This document shows, piece by piece, positions 27,250 to 38,667 of a stretch of DNA of 64,000 nucleotides. Within the stretch, counting starts at the first letter, position 1; each line of letters begins with the position of its first letter. The notes beneath the pieces are model-generated. The model ran no database searches. It was not told where the DNA came from and saw nothing but the letters and a program-made list of their open reading frames with translations. Source of the stretch: Sycobia sp. Sy_11. Its lineage: Eukaryota > Arthropoda > Insecta > Hymenoptera > Epichrysomallidae. Position numbers and translations under genes: made by a program. The stretch spans positions 512,501 to 576,500 of the forward strand of contig JACCIC010000040.1 in NCBI GenBank assembly GCA_018907035.1, read 5' to 3'.

Positions 27250-27700
27250 AAAAACAAAAAATTTACTTATGTCGAGTGTTCTGAATTCAAGTCATAAATA
27301 TTTTTATTAATCTTACCGTCGTTCATACTATAATATATTATACTAATATAATAACTAGTCAGACTGTCCTTGTTTATAATCACCCCCGACGATTATATTA
27401 GTATAATTTTTTTTTTTTTTTATGTTATTTAACGTCGCTCTATTTATGCCTTCCAAATATTGGTGCTAATAAGCGACGGAGGTCTACGATGCGTTTGTAA
27501 ACAAAGCACATGTAAATTATTACAGGGGTGCTTGTGTCAATCGGCCGAGACCGGGATTTGAACTCGGATCACCAAGTTACTAGTCCTTCGCTCTAGCGAT
27601 CGAGCCATCGTAGGCCTTTATATTAGTATAATATATTAAAGTATAAAAACTGCAATACCGACAAAAGTATTTATTAATTTAATTATATCGGTATTTGAAG
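27250..27700. mobile_element. Short copy of the palindromic element, split by a SINE
   Basis: 27264-27390 resembles the left arm of the large palindrome at 30830 (shared stretches include ACTTATGTCGA, CTATAATATATTATACTA and CAGACTGTCCTTGTTTAT). 27618-27690 resembles the end of its right arm (TTAGTATAATATATTA followed by GTATTTATTAATTTAA). Most of the arms and the spacer seen in the other copy are missing. A tRNA-derived SINE (27408-27617) sits inside it, flanked by a duplicated 15-bp piece of the element. The SINE is therefore younger than this copy. Confidence 0.6.
27408..27617 (-). mobile_element. tRNA-derived SINE, copy 1
   Basis: Read on the minus strand, the element starts with a tRNA-like head: GGCCTACG, an A-box region GATGGCTCGATCGCTAGAGC and a B box GAGTTCAAATCCC. 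A tRNA-unrelated body of about 120 bases follows, then an A-tail (T run at 27408-27422 on plus). It is bounded by a perfect 15-bp target-site duplication, TTATATTAGTATAAT, at 27393-27407 and 27618-27632. The anticodon arm is too degenerate to name the parent tRNA. Copy 2 at 55327 shares nearly all of the sequence, so this is a genuine dispersed family mobilised by LINE machinery, not a tRNA gene. Confidence 0.85.
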
Positions 27701-27717
27701 AATAAAAAAGAAATATC

Positions 27718-27750
<33 letters not shown>

Positions 27751-30117
27751 GATTTCGTTTTATTTTCAAGCTTCTGTTTAGTCAACCTTACTCTGTGAAA
27801 TTTTCAAATGCGTTTTTCTTTCTTACCTTCTACTGTACACAAACATTTTATAAGAGACTGCCTCTATATATGCGAACACGCATAAATTACATTAAACTTC
27901 AATTAATTTATAACTAAAAAATTATACCCTGTCGGATATGTATAGTTTAAATTACGTTTAATCGTATTAATTTAAATTCTGTTTCAAATTTTTATTTGAA
28001 TTTTTATTGTCTGTACATAAATGTAGAGATGTATAATATTCTTTATTACATTTACTTTCGTATATTTGCATTAATTTATTTTTGCTGGCCATAATCCTGT
28101 TTCAATATTGTCTTTTTTTATATTGGTAACCAGTAAAAAATTTTACAACCATGTAGCCTCAAAATAATAACTTTGTCATAATTTTCTGGTTTCCGTGGTA
28201 TAAAAAATACAGCTAAAAAAAGCCAAAAATACAGCTAAAACTGATGTATACTTTGATTTTTACTTCGTAGGATTTACTCCCCACCCCGAATCTTTTGTTG
28301 GTAAAGTGTCTCGCGAGGCACTGAATCAAATCTCTCACCCAAGCTGAAATGCACTACTTTTAACGATCAGACATTCTCAAAGAGGCACAATTTAAAATAA
28401 ATAACAAAACCGTCAAATATATTAAAAAGGACGATGTACATCTATTGATTAATATTTTCTGAGTGGAACAGCATTAAGGGAAATAATTTTACAGAGCTCA
28501 TTTTGGGAAGTATTTAGAATAATTATTTGATCACAGTCGGCATTCTTTGTAAGTGCTAAAACTGAATTAAATTATAAAGTGAGTTTTTATAGAAAAACAT
28601 ACAAGAATTCTGAGATAAGAAATTGGTATTTTGAAAACGTGACGTATCAGAAATATCCAAGTATTTTCAGTAGCTAAGAGGACTTTGGAGATTATTTTTT
28701 ATCTTTAATCTTTAATTTCATTTATGTATTGTGCAACTATACGATTATAATATGATTTATCTACTCATTTGCTATGTTAGCATTTAGGATAAGAAACTTT
28801 CAAAAAACTAATAAAGTACTACAGCACAAAAGAAGACAGTAATGGAAGAGAATTCATGATTTCATTTATTCTGTCATACAACGGTATTAGTTTTCTATTC
28901 ATAAAGAATTCAATAGAATAGTAGGGGATAAAAAGTGAAATTCGATATTTACTCAATTTCTTGCTTCATCTTTTGCTCCAGAATAATTGAAATTTTTTAT
29001 ATATTTAGAATTCTTCAATTTTAACGTCTAATATGAGTATAGAATTCTATTTTAGTAATAATTTATTTAGCTTGATTGATTAACATGATTAACACTGAAA
29101 AAAAATGTTTTGTTTTCAAGTAAATAATTTTCTTAAATGAAAAGTTTGTTTACTACAAAGAACGTAATTTTAAATCACCTCAATATTTTCTTCATTTAAG
29201 TATATTATTTACTTGATACCACAAATTTTTTTTCAGTGATAATAAATAGTTTATGTAATATATGATATACTAATACGATATTTTAAGCTGAAAATTATTA
29301 TAAACCTGATGCATCAAACATGGCAAATTATTTATCTTTTTAATGTTTGCGTTACGTATTATTTTTAACATATGTGATGTGCCAAATGCTTATTATATTC
29401 TGTACGGAGAAAAGAATAGAGAAATCAGCGGTTCTAATGTAAGCATAGTTCAACTCGCAAGAATAAATTTTATTTGAATATTACCTTGGATTTATTATGG
29501 AAAGGTCATGCGATATATATATATATATAATTATATTATTATTCTCTATATTAAGTAGTCATTGAAATATTTCTAATGATTTTACAGCCAATCTTTAATT
29601 TTCTTTATTTTGTATACTAATATTTTTATGCATATAGCATAGAGCAAAATTGCAATGCAGTCTCAATCAGTAATGAGAATTTCAATATTGCTACGATTGC
29701 TAGAAAAGAATCCGAAAAAATCGTTGCGTAACACGTTTCCGTCTATTCGCACGGCTCATTAGTTTATACCGAGCCGCATTCATTGGTTTACTCTGCAGAG
29801 TTCTTTGCTATCTAATGTTCTTCCATAAAAGTCTTTTTTTTAAATATTAAAAATGTTATAATGTAAATAAAATATGAATATTTAATTATTATAAAGAACT
29901 GATATATAATAAATATAAGTATACACATAGAAATATATAAATTATTCTTATTCCTTGCAGGTAATCTAAGCTTTTATGTTTAAAATATATTTTTCAGTTC
30001 TTTCACGAGTAATTAATTCAATCTTCACATAAATATTCACGATAGCTTACCACTCCTTTTCTTTTTTTCACCATATGAAAAGTCTGCTTTTGAAAAAAGG
30101 ATCGTTCGAAGAATTTA
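27700..30117. other. AT-rich DNA without genes
   Basis: Contains a short CT tract (27717-27736) and the MITE at 29093-29238. A tRNA-like-looking stretch near 28300-28350 is too weak to call. No coding exon was recognised. Confidence 0.45.
29093..29238. mobile_element. 146-bp MITE with terminal inverted repeats
   Basis: Begins with CACTGAAAAAAAAT and ends with its exact reverse complement, ATTTTTTTTCAGTG. Inside these ends a second inverted pair, CAAGTAAATAAT near the left and ATTATTTACTTG near the right, continues the symmetry, with AACTTAAATGAA-like pairs beyond. There is no coding capacity. The structure is that of a miniature inverted-repeat element; the flanks (TTAA left, ATAA right) do not give a clear target duplication, so the superfamily is not assigned. 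Confidence 0.55.
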
Positions 30118-30200
30118 CAAAGAAATTTAAGAAGGTAATTCATAAGGTAATGTTTCGCCCTAGTTACTTGCTGGGTTCATCAGTAAGACTACGGGTAATT
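30118..30200 (-). ncRNA. Hammerhead-like ribozyme core, minus strand (retroelement-associated)
   Basis: On the minus strand the order is CTGATGA (30177-30183), a segment whose ends pair CCC with GGG, then GAAAC (30152-30156): the conserved core order of a hammerhead ribozyme. Just upstream, TAAGA and TCTTA could close stem I. Stem III and the cleavage-site NUH triplet are not convincing, so activity is doubtful. Hammerhead motifs of this kind are known from Penelope-like elements and SINEs. A related inverted copy lies at 30455-30530. Confidence 0.3.
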
Positions 30201-30454
30201 CGATCTTAGGTGTAAAAACTGTAAACGAATTCGGAATATGCTTATAAATGAAATATAACTAAAGGTGCTTCTTTATCATAGAAAACAGTAATTGTAGGAC
30301 CAAGAACCAATATCCCGATATTATTATAGAAACAAAAACATTGTGCTTTTATAAGAAAATATTGCGTTTTGCATAAATGCATTCGAATGCTAAATTAAGT
30401 AAAATAAATAATATTAAGTCTTGTAAAAAACTAAATTGTAATTAAATCTCATGA

Positions 30455-30530
30455 GTAGTCCTACTGATGACCCCAGAAACGTTACCTATTTAATTACCTT
30501 CCGTAATTCCTTTTTAAATTCTTAAATTGA
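30455..30530 (+). repeat. Inverted, degenerate copy of the hammerhead-like motif
   Basis: Contains CTGATGA (30464-30470), a short C-rich spacer and GAAACGTTACC on the plus strand. Its reverse complement aligns with 30118-30200, sharing GGTAA, GTTTC, TCATCAGTA and GACTAC in the same order. The stem II segment is almost deleted. The two copies form an inverted pair about 255 bases apart. The shared core suggests two ends of one decayed retroelement. Confidence 0.4.
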
Positions 30531-30829
30531 AAAGATTTTAAATTATAAATTATAATGGAAATTAAGAATAAAATTTGTTTTAATATTTTATGGACTGTAA
30601 GATTCTGTATCAAATTTCTATAAATGGTCGAATCGTTATGAAACAAAATTATTTTCAAAATATAAGTAAATGTACTACAAAACTTGAGATTCTTTATTTT
30701 CGTTATGGAATTTTTATAATATAAAAATGAATTATAATTTTAGTTCTAAATTTAATAAAAAATACTCGAGTAAGTTAAGAATGTTTTAGAGTTAAGAATT
30801 AAAAATTGTACTTATGTCGACTATTTTGA

Positions 30830-31443
30830 ATTAAATTAATGAATATTTTAATCGGACTTACAGTCTTTATACTATAATATATTATACTAAAATAATGACA
30901 GCCAGACTGTCCTTGTTTATGATCACCCCTAAAGAATCTGAAATAGAATTTACTACTAAAAATAAAATAAATTTACATTAAAAATTAAAAATAATAAAAA
31001 TAATAAAAATAAACTATTTCCTACGTTAGCAAAGGACAGCTTGACTGCCCCATCGCCTTTTTGAATATATAGTAGTAGATATAATAACCACAGTCGTTGA
31101 ATATATAATAACTACAAAATAAATAAATAAATAATAACTACTACACCAGTTTAGTTCTTGAAGATGAACCATCGCGGTTCAAAACGTCGGGCATCAAAGG
31201 AAAATTTAAATTTAAGGTGATGGGGCAGTCAGGATGTCTTTTACTAACATAGAATATAGTTTATTTTTATTATTTTTATTATTTTTCATTTTTAATGTAA
31301 TTTTATTTTATTTTTAGTAGTAAATTCTATTTCAGATTCTTTAGGGGTGATCATAAACAAGGGCAGTCTGGCTGTCATTATTTTAGTATAATATATTATA
31401 GTATAAAGACTGTAAGACAGATAAAATATTTATTAATTTAATA
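30830..31443. mobile_element. Large palindromic (foldback) element, arms about 228 bp
   Basis: The left arm (30830-31057) and right arm (31216-31443) are reverse complements, with roughly a dozen mismatches over the inner 200 bases by hand count. The spacer is 158 bp (31058-31215). Landmarks include CAGACTGTCCTTGTTTAT and GATCACCCCTAAAGAATC in the left arm, and their complements in the right. The spacer has a hairpin GAACC-ATCGC-GGTTC (31166-31180). There is no coding capacity. A shorter relative lies at 27250-27700, so this is a dispersed non-autonomous element rather than a one-off inversion. Confidence 0.7.
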
Positions 31444-32264
31444 TTTTAGAGTATTAAATTTACAGTAAGTACGCACAATTAAAAGCTCAAAAGAACTTAC
31501 TATTCTGCAAGTACTACCTGAGAATTCTTTTTTCGGGAGAAGTAAAGAAATTAAAGAAGAAAAATAAAAAAGCTCCTAAATCCGAGCGAGAAAATTTATA
31601 CCTGAGGGCGTTTGCAAATGATTATGTTTAATTTACATTATATTAGGCTGAATATATTTTTCATTTAATGCAGTCGAGTTACTGAAAATAATAGGTATAT
31701 TTCTATAAAATAAACATTAAATGAAAAGAAAAAAAATTAATCCGTTTGAATATGTAATTAAAAATAATGACGAATATAATATAAAGGCCGAATATTGCAT
31801 GGAAATGACTTGCGCAGTTATTTGTAATTTAATGTTAATGAGCGTTGTAATGCTCGCCCGAAATTAGATTTCCGCCAACCATTATATATAATATTCAGTG
31901 AAATAACAACTGCCATTATGCATTGACATGAAAACATGCTCGAGAATGCTATATATACAATATAATGATCGACCCAGATCGTCTAGCATATTTAAATTCC
32001 GTAGCGCAAGAAAAAGGTGGTGAAGAAAAGCTGCCACCACCCCCTAAAGAATTCATTATAGCGCGAGTGTTTAGGAGAGAATTATGTATAGATTTAATTT
32101 TAATGATACGTTAAGTTTGAAAATAAATTTTTTTCTCTTTTCAGAGGCTGGCAAGATAAGTTTTGATTTTTACTAAATTAATTTAAAAATATCAAAATTT
32201 TTAGTCCAGCAGCAAAATAAAGCATAAATATAATTATATAGATAATTAAATTAATATTTAGTGA

Positions 32265-32305
<41 letters not shown>

Positions 32306-33390
32306 GTATAATATAAGTAACTACTATGTATATTTAGTCTTAGGATACCAGTTGAGCTCATCAGTAAGATGATTATGTCCAAGTCCTAGATATACGATAA
32401 TTTAATATGCAGTGCTTATAATATGAAGATATTTTATTTAATTATGAGAAAAAAGTGATATAAGAATTGATGAAATTAATGAAAAATTTTGTGTTTTTAA
32501 AATAATTTTAATTATGTATAGAGTAATTATAATTTAGCTTTACCGTTTTATTATCTGCTTTTATTAAAAAATAGATGTCCTCAACACCGAGTAAAATTGA
32601 ACATCGCGAAACTTAAAATTAAACGCACATAAATTATATATTGGAACAAAGATTACATATATAGTGGTACGTTAAAATATAGATGATGACGTTCGCAATG
32701 AGAAAATTGTCGAGAACTTGATAAATAAGATTGAATTGATATTTTCGAAAGAATTTATATGATTTTCCAAATTATTTATAAAATGTTGAAACAATACTTT
32801 ATTTTTTGTAAAATATATTTTTAAAGATTTTTGGTGCTATCATAGTTTTGACCAATGCTTATTTTCTTTTAATTATAGATAGTAAATAATTAATCTTTGA
32901 AACTTCTTAGATATAGGATTGAGGTTATAGTTGAGTAGGACTAGAGCGGATAAGCAATCTTAAGGTTTCAAATATTATAAACAATATTTTATATTAATGT
33001 TTTATATTTAATATGAAACTTACTTCACGCCAAGAATCAACTAATATTGCATTACGACACAAGGCTGATAAATGATTTATTACGGAATGGAATGAAGATA
33101 GCGACCAAACGAAGAGAGGCGACTAAAGTCATGACATGATCCACCCCGATGATCCACTTATAGGACGACTGTTGTATACAGTTTTATAGTTCGAGTAACA
33201 TGAATTCGTCATTTTATGGTAAATATGCAGGGAAGTAAAAAATTCAGAAAGGGTGAAAGAATATTTCAATGTTAAATTTATGGTAAGGTATTATAATCAA
33301 CAAACAAATGGGATTAAATTGAATAAATTTAGCCGCAAAATAATAACCAGATAAGGTATAAATTTCATAATAATTTTTAATAATTTGATA
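31444..33390. other. AT-rich DNA without recognised genes
   Basis: No supportable coding exon. Holds the CA tract at 32270 and an isolated TCATCAGTAAGA motif at 32358. A slightly GC-richer patch at 33050-33150 is unexplained. Confidence 0.45.
32270..32302. repeat. CA dinucleotide microsatellite
   Basis: Uninterrupted CA run of about 16 units in AT-rich DNA. About 55 bases downstream (32358-32364) is another TCATCAGTAAGA, related to the hammerhead-like motif at 30177, but without an obvious GAAAC partner. Confidence 0.85.
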
Positions 33391-33391
33391 C

Positions 33392-33950
33392 TGTTACAAA
33401 CGCACCTCATAGAAGAACCAATAACATAATGAATCATAAACGCATGCGCTCGACCTTTTATAGGCTCGCCCTTCCCTCAGCTATCAGGTTTCTCAAATTG
33501 AGCGATAAGCTACAAACGGCAGAGTGTCGATCTCTCGAGAAGTTTCGCCTCGCAGCCTTATTGGCCCGGATATAAAAGCTTTGTTTTAAAGCTATTAGTT
33601 TCTATCTTTATATAGAAACTTTCATATTGAAAATTCCTAAATTTTGCTAAAATAAACCATAAATTTCGGATCTACAGCTTTCGAAAACCAAATGGTTTTC
33701 TGGTCACGGCACCGATTGACCCGAATTTATACTTTATACGAGGCAAAAGATGGTATTTCGTCATACTTATTTTGAATCATGACTTACAGCTTTCGAAAAT
33801 AGTATCCACATTTTCCTTAAAGCAAGCTATATATTTTAAACATACAGCTTTCGAAAACCTAAAGATTTTCCGGTCACGGCACCGATGGATTTCAAATATA
33901 CAACTTAGTCGGAAAAAATGATATTTTCCAGTCACAGCACTGACAACTTG
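33392..33950. mobile_element. LTR-retroelement-like relic with internal repeated hairpin motif
   Basis: Starts at TGTTAC (33392) and has a promoter-like GGATATAAAAGC near 33570 after a GC-richer stretch. It then carries repeats of ACAGCTTTCGAAAACC, a short loop, and GGTCACGGCACCGAT at 33673-33718 and 33843-33887, with partial copies near 33785 and 33911. GAAAACC and GGTTTTC can form a hairpin; the reverse complement of the last block, GGTGCCGTGACC, resembles the start of the internal region in Ty3/gypsy-type elements. A reverse-oriented relative is at 63670-64000. No gag or pol frame is attached, so the assignment is tentative. Confidence 0.35.
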
Positions 33951-34578
33951 AAATGCCCTGAGAGATTTTTAAACCTTTATTATTCATTTAGTAACACATG
34001 ATTACTATTATAAACTTTCATTTAATAGATGTATACTATTCTTCGCGCCCTTGCAAAATATTTAACTAACTCATACCTACATTTCTATATGTTACTGGCT
34101 TTTCTTTACATATTTTTAAAACAACGTAATTATTAATCATAACGCGTTCAATTTACCTAAATCATGATTTTGATATCTAAAAACGAAATAATATTGACTA
34201 TATTTATTTTATATAATTTATTCTTATTAACGAAGTTTATTTAACGTAGACATCTACAATATCGGATAATATTAACAAACGATATAACATAATACATGCG
34301 ATGAATTATAAAATTTTATGAAAACAATATAATATAAATACAAAATGAAAAATGAAACTAATTTTAACAACTTATGTTAACCATATTCTCTTATAGCTTA
34401 CAGCCAAGCTATCAGTTTACATTGATTACATTACGATCCTAAGAATTTTCTTCGCCTGGTTCGACATCTTTTTTCTTTTATACTTACAATAACTTAAACA
34501 GAGTATTTTATTTTGTAATTTTTACTAACGTATATTATATCTACTTATCGATTATTTAATAATGCAATACTCTCTACC

Positions 34579-34579
<1 letters not shown>

Positions 34580-34625
<46 letters not shown>
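34580..34625. repeat. TA microsatellite
   Basis: Uninterrupted AT run of about 46 bases. Confidence 0.95.
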
Positions 34626-34630
<5 letters not shown>

Positions 34631-34819
34631 AATAACGTACCATATATAACAAGAATAATAAACAAATATTATGATTCTTAGTATAATAAGAAAGCCTAAT
34701 TAATAAAATAAGTAACTTCCAATAGGGGATAGCTAAAACTACATCTATAATTACAGTTGTTCCTCAAAATGACATCTGACATGAAGATAAAACATAATCT
34801 TTAAATGCAGCTATTATTG

Positions 34820-35960
34820 TGTGACAAATAGGCTGTGTAGTCGATACAGCCAAATACGCGCAAGACTTTCATTTCAAATCAATACGCGAAATTAAAATAA
34901 TCCGACAATGATCTCAATTAGTGGTCGAACGTGCAATAATCCAAACAATACGAGCGCGAATATTGAATACACCTGCCCCGCCAACTTAGGCCAGGGTGAT
35001 CGGAGGGGGACATGCGCTCCTTGCGAGAGACAGCCGCGATCGCGCAGTAGCCAGCGTGGAAAAGATGTCCCGTACTCCCGCGCCTATGAACTCGGAATAT
35101 AGTAAAGGCACTATCCAACGTATTTCGAGCGCCCCATTTTAATTAAATAATATAAAACTATCGCTTTTAATACTTTTATATTATTTAATATACAGTACAC
35201 TGTATAAAAGCGTAAGTGCAAATAAATCTTACGATAAATACATAAATAATTGCGTGCATGAGCGTCCCCACGAACGAAAATATTATCATAATTATTATTT
35301 ACAGAATTATTATGATTGTTATTATGTGTTATAATAATTATCATTATTGTTATTATTATATATAATATAAATAAATAAATATTATTTATAATACGAGAAT
35401 TAAAGTAAGAATTATTATTATAAAACTGCGCCGAAATGATTATGATATAATTTATATTATAGGAATACGAGCGTCTTCCAAGACAAGCTCGCAAATTCAA
35501 GATTATAATTACTATAACTATAATAGATTAATATTATATTATTCTAAAATTATTGTTATTTTTCGACGGCTAGATTCGAAATTAGTCGAATCCGGCCGAA
35601 AGAAGCTCCCTAGAGCTGCCCTGATTTCAGAGTTCTATTAATCCTGCCCATCCGAAAATCCTGAATTGTAGAGTCCCGATCCTCGTTGCGCGGCGCTTCC
35701 GTCAAAGACCAGCAGGGTTCGTTCGTTTTAAATACTCCGTCCAGCCCCCAGTAAAAGTATATTTATATATAGTGCGCGAAACTAGTTTAATAAATGCAAA
35801 TTAAATAAAGATAAATGGTAAATATCGTTAAAAAAGAAGCGTACGGAATATAGTTTGAACTTAAGAAAGTATAATATAAATTTATAGTAAGTATTTGTCT
35901 TGTTTTGTTACACATAGCAGGGTGTGATCACAGATCGCCGCCAGAAGTGTCGTAATACAT
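34820..35960 (+). mobile_element. Candidate solo LTR-like sequence
   Basis: The block begins TGTGACA (about 34820) and ends TGTTACA (about 35912), short inverted ends typical of LTRs. It contains GC-rich patches unlike its surroundings (34970-35100 and 35570-35760), a TATA-like TTTATATATAG near 35760 and an AATAAA near 35790, in the order expected for U3-R-U5. About 25 bases after the presumed end is CGCCGCCAGAAGTGTCG, which could be a primer-binding region. No gag or pol frame follows and no target duplication is visible. Confidence 0.25.
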
Positions 35961-36610
35961 ATAATTATTTGTATAATTTTTAGTGAAATATATCTTTTTG
36001 TTATTTATTCATATAAATACAACTGTGCATCGTGTTTTTCTCCCGATATATATCTTTCGTATATTTTCGTATTTCAAATTAAATACTACGAATATTTAGT
36101 TAAAAGTGCCGACTAAAAACGAAGAAAATCTGGTTTACAAAATAGCAATTTTTTGAAGCGGATGCTCAGATATTGCTATTTTATACAGATGCGGCGATAT
36201 TAATATAAATACTTTCGAATTTGTTGGTAAATTAACTTCCTATTTCGCCATTATTTTTTTCTTAATATTGAAAAAAACATATCCTATATTCTTCCGACGA
36301 TGATACAGACTATATATATTTTGAATTGCAGAGACATTGGTATACTTTTTTTGGTTTTCGTTTTAACGTGTACCAACAATAAAATTTAGAAATTAGTATG
36401 ATATGATGATATGATATGATATACACATATAGGTGTGTGCATTCATGACTATAAATTTTATAACGATAATAATAGGTCGGAAAGCAAATAATATGTGAAT
36501 ATGAATAACCTATTAGTAAAGGAGACATTGAGAAAAAATAACTTGTTCTCGTTACATTCTTAGATATATTTAGTGGTTCGACAATGAAAAATTTCATGAT
36601 ATGACTTGAT

Positions 36611-38525
36611 ATGTTAGCCGAACTAAAAGATCCTTTAAATTTAATGAAATTTGTAAAATTTCTAAGTCACGAAAGGCATATATATACAGTATTCATAAGA
36701 AATAAACATAGAATCTACTATACAGGCGTCCCACATAGAGAATTTGTTAGGTCCTTACTTTTTGATATTTATATAGCCAACTTCATGCAAAATATTCCCA
36801 AAAGTGCAGCCATATCCAAATATGTGTGTAACCGATGACATTATAATTTTTGTTACTTAAATCCTGTAACTATAGGCCTGTGCAAAAAGCTATGTGTACG
36901 ATACAAGTACATTTGCTTAGTATTGGATCGGACCAAACGCAAATGATGGATTTTAATAACTTCAATACCATACCTGGAAGTGCAAAAATTGATAACGTAT
37001 GTATTAACTCTCAAGAAAAAGCAAACTACCTTGGCGTCATGTTTGAATATTACTTATCTTTTAAATATCACATTGATAAAATTAAAAATAATGTTATGAA
37101 AGCTTTTAATGTAATCAAATTTTTTAGACTTTTGGCGTGGAGCTCATCTTATTAATTAACATTCTTATTAACTGTGAGTCATACATTCGATCTGTTAAAG
37201 ACTATGCCTGTTTTGTATACTATCCTAAAAAGAAAAAGAAACGTTATATCTTCGAAAAATTACAAAACGCGGTTATTCGATTAGCATTGGGCTAATCATA
37301 TCAATGCATCTACGAATATCCTCCTCGCTGAATACAAACTTATTTTTATTGAATTCTAAGTTGTCTGTATATAAAGCGATAAACAGTACTTCTACTAATT
37401 TAAAAACAAAACAAGAAATAAAAGAATCCGTACTAATAGTATAAAAGAAATTATGTCATACAAAAATTTCATTGATATGCAAATCCATTATAATTTATAT
37501 AATGTAGAATACGAAGTTTTTGTAAATAATATAGACATAGACACGGAATACGGGCAAATTTTAAATATCGTCAAAGATACAAATACCAAATTAACAAATT
37601 CATTCAAAATCGTCTGCTCTGTCGGCCTTTACAGATGCAAACAAAATTAAAAATAATCTCTGTTGGAATAACTTGCCTTTCAGAATTCAGGTCCCCTAAA
37701 AAAGAATCTCAAATTATAGATCTATATTTATGGCGGAATGTATTACTATTACCGAAGGACTAGCGAATAACGAACCATAGCCAATTTCAAAAATAATGTA
37801 ATCGAGTTCACCAATTCATTAAGCATACTGCAAAAATGAAATTGTTCTATATTAAGCATTAAATATAATAAGTATATTCATAAAATTAAAATCTAGTTCT
37901 GGAATGCAATAAGATGTTTGGAAATGATATAAAATCGAAGTAATGTGGATTCTAGACCATTTAAGTATTAAAGGGAAGAAAAAAGCAGAGCATTTAGCCA
38001 AAGCCGTTACAATTTTAGAGCCGGTGAAAAACATACTGATTTAAAAGATATATTTAAGACAAAGGGAATACAAAATACTGATAACAGAATTACTAGTATT
38101 GAACTACTCAAAGGGAAAGAATATTTTGCATATTATCATAAAACCAGAAATAAACCATGGATCTACAATTATAATCTTTCAATTAACGAAATTAACATTA
38201 TTGGTAATCCGATGTATCCCTGTAATATTGAGATAGAAGAGATGAATCACGTTCTATGGTAATTCCACATTATTAACAATGTAAGAAATCTGTTACTTAA
38301 ACAATTTAAGAAATTACATATGTCATCTCCGTTTAAAGCAAAATGCTTACTATAGTTGTCGAAAACTTACACATTAACAAAACATACAATAACAGCAAAA
38401 TATAGAAAGCTAACATGTATATCATATCACTTGTAAAGCGAAAAATCTGTAAAATACTTACATTAAAAACTTACATACTAAATAGCTTCAATAAAAGTTA
38501 ATAAAGCTTTCAATAAAAAAAAAGT
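36611..38525 (+). pseudogene. Decayed non-LTR retrotransposon (LINE) reverse transcriptase and RNase H
   Basis: Frames on the plus strand give pieces of an I/Jockey-type LINE ORF2 in the right order. 36611-36835 carries a reverse transcriptase segment with YTGVPHREFVRSLLFDIYI, the counterpart of GVPQGSVLSPLLFNIYI. 36850-37155 contains KANYLGVMFEYYLSFKYHI, the usual block after the catalytic YADD. About 37940-38030 encodes WILDHLSIKGKEKAEHLAK, matching the RNase H WIPGHSGIKGNEKAD block with its key Asp/His context altered. About 38200-38340 reads like the Cys-containing HVLW tail. Several stops and frameshifts break it; YADD is replaced by a non-functional stretch (YVCN). It ends in AATAAA repeats and a poly(A) run near 38513-38522, as LINE 3' ends do. 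Confidence 0.75.
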
Positions 38526-38667
38526 ATCTTCAATCAACGTTGTTTTTAAGTGACCTTTCTTCTGCTATTTATTCTTAGAATTCATCACTATTCAAGAAAG
38601 TAGATATGTACTTGCTAGGCCTTTTTTGTATGAAAGCATTTTAAAGTAATATACCGAAATCTAAATA

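Noticed and set aside
27530..27617. A tRNA gene on the minus strand (also at 55440-55527)
   Set aside because: A and B boxes are present but the anticodon arm does not fold, a conserved non-tRNA body and A-tail follow, and target duplications flank it. It is a SINE head.
28290..28350. tRNA-like GTCTCGCGAGGCACTGAATCAAATCTC stretch
   Set aside because: It lacks a proper A box/B box spacing and acceptor stem; too weak to report as a gene or SINE.
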